Below, one piece after another: positions 8,201 through 10,855 of a DNA stretch of 10,855 nt. Both the position numbers and the translations under genes were made by a program. Source of the DNA: SZUA-430 sp964561925 (GTDB lineage Bacteria; Pseudomonadota; Alphaproteobacteria; Micropepsales; Micropepsaceae); contig CAZLRW010000125.1 in assembly GCA_964561925.1 (NCBI GenBank), positions 1 to 10,855 of the forward strand. The letters are read 5' to 3'. How positions within the stretch are numbered: position 1 is the stretch's first letter; each line of letters opens with the position of its first letter. Under the pieces are notes generated by a model, which saw nothing but the letters and a program-made list of their open reading frames with translations, did not search any database and was not told the origin of the DNA.

Positions 8201-8663
8201 CAAAGAGCCGCCGAAGGTTTCGTTGTTCTTTTTTGGAATTGAGAATCGTCCCCATCTTGTGTGGGCTGCCAAGGAGCCGCGCGTCTTCAAAGAAGTGTCT
8301 CTTGTGGGCGACGATGCAACGGCGGCGCAAATCTCAAGGAATGCCGGTCGGCCGACCGCCGGCGAACCCGTGTTCCGGATCACTTTTGAAAGCCGTGCGC
8401 TTTCAAAGACGGAAGCGTACGCGTTTGTCGAGGTGGCGCCTGGCGGTTCGCGGACCGATGCGATCGGTGCTGCCACTCGCGCTCTCGACAAGGCCAAGGA
8501 AAAGACAAATCTGATCGATCTGACGGCCGAGGCCAAAAGAATCATCGCAAGTGATCCGAAACGCTCGTCGCTCAAGAGGCTGATCATTTGGGTGAAGGAA
8601 AGCGTGGGTAGTTTCTCACTTACGGAGATTGTTGTGACTGACGATCAGTCGGGCCGTGGCTAG
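5244..8663 (+). CDS. Very large lipoprotein of unknown function, first gene of the TIR operon
   Basis: This 1139 aa protein is not recognised. The start is supported by GAGG (5235-5238) five bases before the ATG. The N-terminus is a lipoprotein signal: KR-containing head, hydrophobic LLCFCSLSLL, and LASGC with Cys27 as lipidation site (Ala at -3 is tolerated but not ideal). Gly at +2 predicts outer-membrane sorting. Residues about 30-100 are Pro/Ser rich, as in an extended tether. A globular part (about 100-535) contains LLNITDQLLKSWS (384-396), IEYIYFNYPLRP, and EITQAYEDQAYDFYSGL (from about 484), which look conserved. Residues about 540-705 are helical and charged, a possible coiled coil. 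A mixed region with C900-C901 follows, then a glycine linker (954-960) and a C-terminal domain of about 180 residues. Its last 8 bases overlap the next gene. Third positions look less GC-rich than in uvrB. It may act as an envelope sensor, as a scaffold or as a substrate of the protease-like neighbour; all three are inference. Confidence 0.85.
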   Translation: MPKYSKRVAQIPALLCFCSLSLLASGCGPADQQSFSNEATTSPKSAPADLPFERIPKQSPGLLPAVFTEPPPTLAPRADFKPVCTSEACKIWAAYRAQRPFPWQAFAFARSGDKGVLIITEPTLSRPALESEIRDLFGSGTAVEAQRWLIGVDGWLGDLVITIPADAVPAPGDPLSDETFRGRLSLLAESLWGTSFGMYLEDARSSWRSTAAAAAPRLSLTAAEIQSWLLDGTRKWRDPAGREEHSFVDLANAGNVGTYIGSAGDLCLFMVDGDTLSRGTLEGQRADFRRFAILTDTVVGAIWNSTSGNLAIVGRLRQVPPSVMPPLRFETIEVLAAQDSDSLSQSYERTAPLAGRLFSGTYANNDWAPVYLSYDLIDTEYGALLNITDQLLKSWSQAGSIEYIYFNYPLRPASGHFVFGGDKISEILRKKTGGTSTLFNWNTAGAAAIVASDGWSALSPTRSSSLPITYGSELTPGSGMKMGEITQAYEDQAYDFYSGLGDPNLSRVVSYATVYQAFRANSRARRGSSSSIEPRTASGKLVKARARAGYAAHADQVATALAKLEAGEVTPGAVERQIAPLAAELGKLSREKQDAVRARLASVIEADLKSTVAKGQIVLRTFKASNPNYANNAELAKLLVDRGALATLFAQHDQAVNAYNSDVERYNRNNNSVSEIDLEQRKTQIIQNERALASLAKGLESLQSALSGPIELTGDVDVARAVFVEAHAQANVGWIRTPSIVLSWSSTDSYSVGGHNLDARVLRIEPKDGLTSARVVESESGPVLQVPPEHAAAARANANQLARLVEHGRAEQVELNQRLASLASPGPVRPSSVALGIARPADPMRAALGMRGGVSANASNAVRAIHAAARKAYGQPGMLAIRADNGEITVSFLRRGKEDCCVSMEDFASFRRVVQRELRNGDVVLQGFKEGQASALEISLSTSDQKAVVQALAGGGGSGGWIPPTSDSVHFFKAGKDRRSGDGLPPKEPPKVSLFFFGIENRPHLVWAAKEPRVFKEVSLVGDDATAAQISRNAGRPTAGEPVFRITFESRALSKTEAYAFVEVAPGGSRTDAIGAATRALDKAKEKTNLIDLTAEAKRIIASDPKRSSLKRLIIWVKESVGSFSLTEIVVTDDQSGRG

Positions 8664-9600
8664 TTATCCGGCGGCACTCCTTATCGCCATTCCAACGTCG
8701 CTGGACGAGTTCGTCGCGTCGGTGACGAACGGATCGGACTATGGGCGGCGATACGCTGATGATCCGCGTGGTCGCTGGTCTGCGCCAAGGGGTTATAGAG
8801 AAAACGTTGCGGATCCGACAAACAAGCTCTGCGATCTCGCTGATCGACTTGGTCTAAACGTCATACGCGAAGCCACGCTTGAGAGCCTCCGTGTTGCGAC
8901 TCAGCTCAGCGCAATTGTTGTACTTGTTGCGCACTGGAAGGGGGCGCAAGTTACCCCCACTGACCTACTCGTTGATGGTCCGTCGATAGCAGATGCACTG
9001 CGCGACCAAACAGACACTGATCTGTTGCGCCTGCGAAAGATTTCCCGCAGCGCACGGAGCCGGTCGGAACTAGCTGCGATGCTCAATGCGACCGTGCAAC
9101 AGTGGGGCGACCGCATGCTTCGCGAGGCAAAGAGATCGAGGGGGGTGGATCGCTTTGTCATGATGCCGCAAACGGCCAGAGCGCGCGCGCGCCTTGCGCT
9201 CGATGCGGTGCTGACCGGATGCTTGCGGCCTGGCGAGAGGCTGGAACTCGCGGATGGCATGCATGGAGCCGTCGACGTCGCAGAAGCAGTGTCGCCAGAC
9301 TTTGCTGGAGTGTTGGACCTGACCACCTGTACCTCGATGATCTTGGCGGACCAACTCGACAAACTGCGCAAGAGCGCGTTCCGTTGCGTCCAGTTCGAGC
9401 AGCCGCTTCCACCGTCGATCGCAACGCTGACGTTGTGTCAGACACTGGCAACGACTGATTGGACACCTGACGCATACTTGGCGGCGCGAAAACGCGCGAT
9501 CGAAGATGTTGAAAGCGCTATTTCCGCCGAAGCCAAAATCGCGCTCCGTCGTACGTCCTGGTTTCGGTGGCTTCGATGTTCGAAGCAAGAATGCACGTAA
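8656..9600 (+). CDS. Putative CHAT/caspase-fold cysteine protease
   Basis: This 314 aa protein begins at GTG 8656, overlapping the lipoprotein stop by 8 bases. No clear Shine-Dalgarno is seen, so translation is probably coupled. The layout fits the caspase-like/CHAT fold: a first hydrophobic strand (PAALLIAIP, 5-13); then LADRLGLNVIREATLESLRVA (61-81, the usual 'L-gf-v---n-t---l' helix-strand pattern); then strand IVVLVAHWKG (87-96) with His93 as candidate catalytic base; and strand FAGVLDLTTCTS (216-227) with Cys225 as candidate nucleophile. The C-terminal helices include PDAYLAARKRAIEDV. It has no signal peptide or membrane segment, so it should be cytoplasmic. CHAT proteases act in bacterial immunity, for example with gasdermins or as Csx29 beside a type III-E effector. 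The Trp after His93, where caspases have Gly, is unusual. I cannot confirm the fold from sequence alone; it could be an inactive or unrelated alpha/beta protein. Confidence 0.6.
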   Translation: MASYPAALLIAIPTSLDEFVASVTNGSDYGRRYADDPRGRWSAPRGYRENVADPTNKLCDLADRLGLNVIREATLESLRVATQLSAIVVLVAHWKGAQVTPTDLLVDGPSIADALRDQTDTDLLRLRKISRSARSRSELAAMLNATVQQWGDRMLREAKRSRGVDRFVMMPQTARARARLALDAVLTGCLRPGERLELADGMHGAVDVAEAVSPDFAGVLDLTTCTSMILADQLDKLRKSAFRCVQFEQPLPPSIATLTLCQTLATTDWTPDAYLAARKRAIEDVESAISAEAKIALRRTSWFRWLRCSKQECT

Positions 9601-9662
9601 CACAAGGTGCGCCGGTACCGCTTGCGCTGAGGTTGCCGCACACATCGCTAACATGGCCTTGA

Positions 9663-9667
9663 AGAGG
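9663..9667 (+). promoter_or_regulatory. Shine-Dalgarno of the TIR gene
   Basis: AGAGG lies five bases before the ATG at 9673. The 72-base gap from the preceding stop therefore has its own strong ribosome site, unlike the coupled gene before it, so the TIR protein may be made at a higher or independent rate. No promoter is apparent in the gap. Confidence 0.55.
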
Positions 9668-9672
9668 CAATA

Positions 9673-10680
9673 ATGGAAATCCTCGCCGTTCTAACCGCGT
9701 CTGCATTGTTGATTTTGCTGTTCTGGTGGTTTGTCCGCCGTCCGCGCCCACGCGCCGACTTCGAGCGTGACGTGCTGGGTGATGTCGATCCTGTTGGGCG
9801 AAACGACTCCGCGCCGCTATCGCCTGAGCGCTTTCAGCTCAGCGCGTTTGCACCCGACAGCGCGGCGCCTGGGGCTACGCTCCTCGTCCAGGCCTATGTT
9901 CATTTCGCGGCGCAAGCGCCGGCCGTCGCTGAGATGGCGCAGCGCCGCGATGCCGATGCGCGCCGACGAGGCGAAACACCGCTAGCTGCTTCGCCGAAGC
10001 CGGGTCAACACATCCGGGTGACGATGCAAGCCGTGGGCCTTGAGGTCGATGAGCCAGAGCAGAATCTCGTTTGGTCAGGCACGCCCATCTCGGCCGATTT
10101 CGAACTAAAGATGCCGAAAGAGCCGAGCGAGAGCGCTTACACGCTGGTCCTTCGGGTGGAGGTGGAAGGGCTTCCGATCGGAAGCTTGAAGCTGCGCCTT
10201 GCAGTCGGCGCCACGGCGCAGCGGTGGGCCGGCATCCTTAGCAATCCCCTGCCGAAAGGCGAATTCCACGCTTACGACTATGTTTTCCTTTCCTATTCAT
10301 CGAAGGACCGCGAACGCGTGCTCGATGTCGCGCAAGGGTTCGATCGCTTGGGCATCCGCTTTTTCCAAGACGTGCTCACGCTGCGCGCAGGCGACGCCTG
10401 GAAGCAGCGGATAGAAGCCGAAATCAAACGCTCCGATGCGATGATGTTGTTCTGGTCCAAGGCTGCGGCCGAATCGATGGAGGTCAGGCACGAGGCGGAG
10501 ACGGCGCTTCGCTTGCAGCAAGCTTCCACAACGGCGATCCCACACATTTTACCGTTCATCCTTGAACAGCCTCCGCCCTTGCCGCCCGAGTCGCTCAAAG
10601 CAATTCACTTCAACGATCCGATCAGTTGCATCCGGGCAGTTGCCGCGCGCGGCACAAAGGGCGCTCCGGCGGACATGTGA
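9673..10680 (+). CDS. Membrane-anchored TIR-domain protein
   Basis: This 335 aa protein has three parts. Residues 3-21 are one transmembrane segment followed by RRPRPR, so by the positive-inside rule the rest is cytoplasmic. Residues about 52-180 form a beta-rich domain (FQLSAFAPDSAAPGATLLVQAYV, broken by FELKMP and LRVEVEG) resembling the sandwich domain seen in front of other bacterial TIR domains. Residues 201-315 are a TIR domain: YDYVFLSYSSKD (box 1), LGIRFFQD, GDAWKQRIEAEIKRSDAMMLFWSKAAAES, and EVRHEAETAL with Glu274 at the position of the NAD-cleaving glutamate. The usual Trp four residues before it is Glu270 here. Bacterial TIR domains commonly hydrolyse NAD+ or make cyclic ADP-ribose signals to stop growth during infection; that activity here is inferred. 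It follows the protease-like gene by 72 bases in the same direction. Confidence 0.88.
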   Translation: MEILAVLTASALLILLFWWFVRRPRPRADFERDVLGDVDPVGRNDSAPLSPERFQLSAFAPDSAAPGATLLVQAYVHFAAQAPAVAEMAQRRDADARRRGETPLAASPKPGQHIRVTMQAVGLEVDEPEQNLVWSGTPISADFELKMPKEPSESAYTLVLRVEVEGLPIGSLKLRLAVGATAQRWAGILSNPLPKGEFHAYDYVFLSYSSKDRERVLDVAQGFDRLGIRFFQDVLTLRAGDAWKQRIEAEIKRSDAMMLFWSKAAAESMEVRHEAETALRLQQASTTAIPHILPFILEQPPPLPPESLKAIHFNDPISCIRAVAARGTKGAPADM

Positions 10681-10687
10681 GGGCTCC

Positions 10688-10703
10688 TAGTCAGTGGCGA
10701 CTA
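10688..10703 (+). repeat. Short inverted repeat just after the TIR gene
   Basis: TAGTC (10688-10692) and GACTA (10699-10703) form a 5-base stem with a 6-base loop, eight bases after the TIR stop. It is too weak and lacks a T run, so it is at best an aid to termination of the operon. Confidence 0.25.
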
Positions 10704-10753
10704 AGAACGGTAACGACGTGTCAGCGCATAAGCCATCGAGTCAGGTAAGGTAA

Positions 10754-10768
10754 GCGTGCGCTGCACGC
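10754..10768. repeat. Perfect 6-base hairpin at the uvrB-fragment junction
   Basis: GCGTGC (10754-10759), loop GCT, and GCACGC (10763-10768) form a GC-rich stem exactly where similarity to uvrB ends. It may be a trace of the recombination site or chance in GC-rich DNA. Confidence 0.4.
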
Positions 10769-10855
10769 CCGTGACCAGTTCCTTGATCGCCACCGGCTGG
10801 TCGCCCTTCGGCGTCATGTCGGAGACGACCTTGAAGCGCTTGCCGCCCTCGGATT
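10764..10855 (-). repeat. Direct repeat, copy 2: uvrB codons 28-57 in the truncated fragment
   Basis: This is the partner of 4875-4966, in the same orientation. Differences lie in codons 29, 45, 46, 48, 53, 55 and 57; three of them change the amino acid. Leftwards of 10764 the two copies stop matching within a few bases, which fixes the right-hand breakpoint at about 10755-10764. Confidence 0.9.

Larger units (their letters stand above)
10701..10855 (-). pseudogene. uvrB: Truncated second uvrB 5' fragment, continuing past the right window edge
   Basis: Read on the minus strand from the window edge, the frame gives UvrB residues 28-57 (SEGGKRFKVVSDM, then TPKGDQPVAIKELVTGV) with only three changes from the intact protein (A48V, A55T, I57V). 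The similarity then stops, just after the GV of the helix before Walker A. About 20 unrelated codons follow (ending ALTRRYRS) before a TAG at 10701-10703. The fragment lacks the Walker A and everything after it, so it cannot work as UvrB. The missing start lies beyond 10855. At 80 of 90 identical bases it is clearly a uvrB copy, but diverged enough to have come from a different strain or lineage than the intact one. It marks the right boundary of the three-gene segment. Confidence 0.85.

Noticed and set aside
7582..8514. Open frame of 310 codons inside the lipoprotein gene
   Set aside because: Out-of-frame shadow with Arg/Pro/Ser-rich composition; the lipoprotein frame is continuous with a good start, a signal peptide and coupling to the next gene.
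10681..10855. tRNA gene, integrase or transposase at the right boundary
   Set aside because: No cloverleaf-like sequence and no recombinase motif found there or elsewhere in the window.
1..10855. CRISPR array or retron/non-coding RNA effector
   Set aside because: No regularly spaced repeats and no reverse transcriptase; the only long repeats are the hairpin at 2648-2744 and the two uvrB copies.

Overview
The window is high-GC bacterial chromosome, most likely from an alphaproteobacterium and possibly near Caulobacterales/Hyphomonadales. This rests on the character of the UvrB protein (N-terminal extension with VPHKPARPEKSEGG, UVR-domain region with HNLKAHIAGLEKRMKEAAADLEFEEA split across helices, basic C-terminal tail) and on the GC-rich codon use of the flanking genes. 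It is an inference from sequence character, not from a database match.

Left part (1-2789): the 3' part of a glycosyltransferase family 25 gene runs off the left edge. It converges on a beta-lactamase-fold serine hydrolase (minus strand) with a secretion signal. That gene is divergent from a small secreted protein of unknown function (plus strand). A nested inverted repeat (2648-2744) follows, between the 3' ends of the small gene and uvrB.

Middle (2790-5045): a complete uvrB on the minus strand. A TATATT -10 box lies only six bases before its ATG, which suggests leaderless initiation. A 198-base divergent promoter region (5046-5243) separates it from the next operon. That region holds a good sigma-70-type promoter (TTGAGA-N17-TATTAT) firing rightwards, and two near-matches to the alphaproteobacterial LexA box, one at each promoter.

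Right part (5244-10680): three co-directional genes form one probable operon. They are a very large (1139 aa) lipoprotein that I do not recognise, a 314 aa protein whose layout looks like a CHAT/caspase-fold protease (His93, Cys225), which overlaps the first gene by 8 bases, and a 335 aa inner-membrane-anchored protein with a beta-rich middle domain and a C-terminal TIR domain. An envelope-exposed lipoprotein, a candidate cysteine protease and a TIR effector together look like an undescribed conflict, stress or defence system. The lipoprotein would be sensor or target, and the TIR and protease would be cytoplasmic effectors.

Far right (10681-10855): the window ends inside a second, diverged copy of the 5' part of uvrB (codons about 28-57, 80 of 90 bases identical). 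It has the same orientation as the intact gene and is broken off after codon 57. The three-gene operon is therefore bracketed by the 5' end of uvrB on both sides. This is what would be expected if the segment entered the chromosome inside uvrB and carried a replacement 5' end that restored the gene, leaving the displaced native 5' end at the far edge. No integrase, transposase, tRNA or CRISPR is visible in the window.
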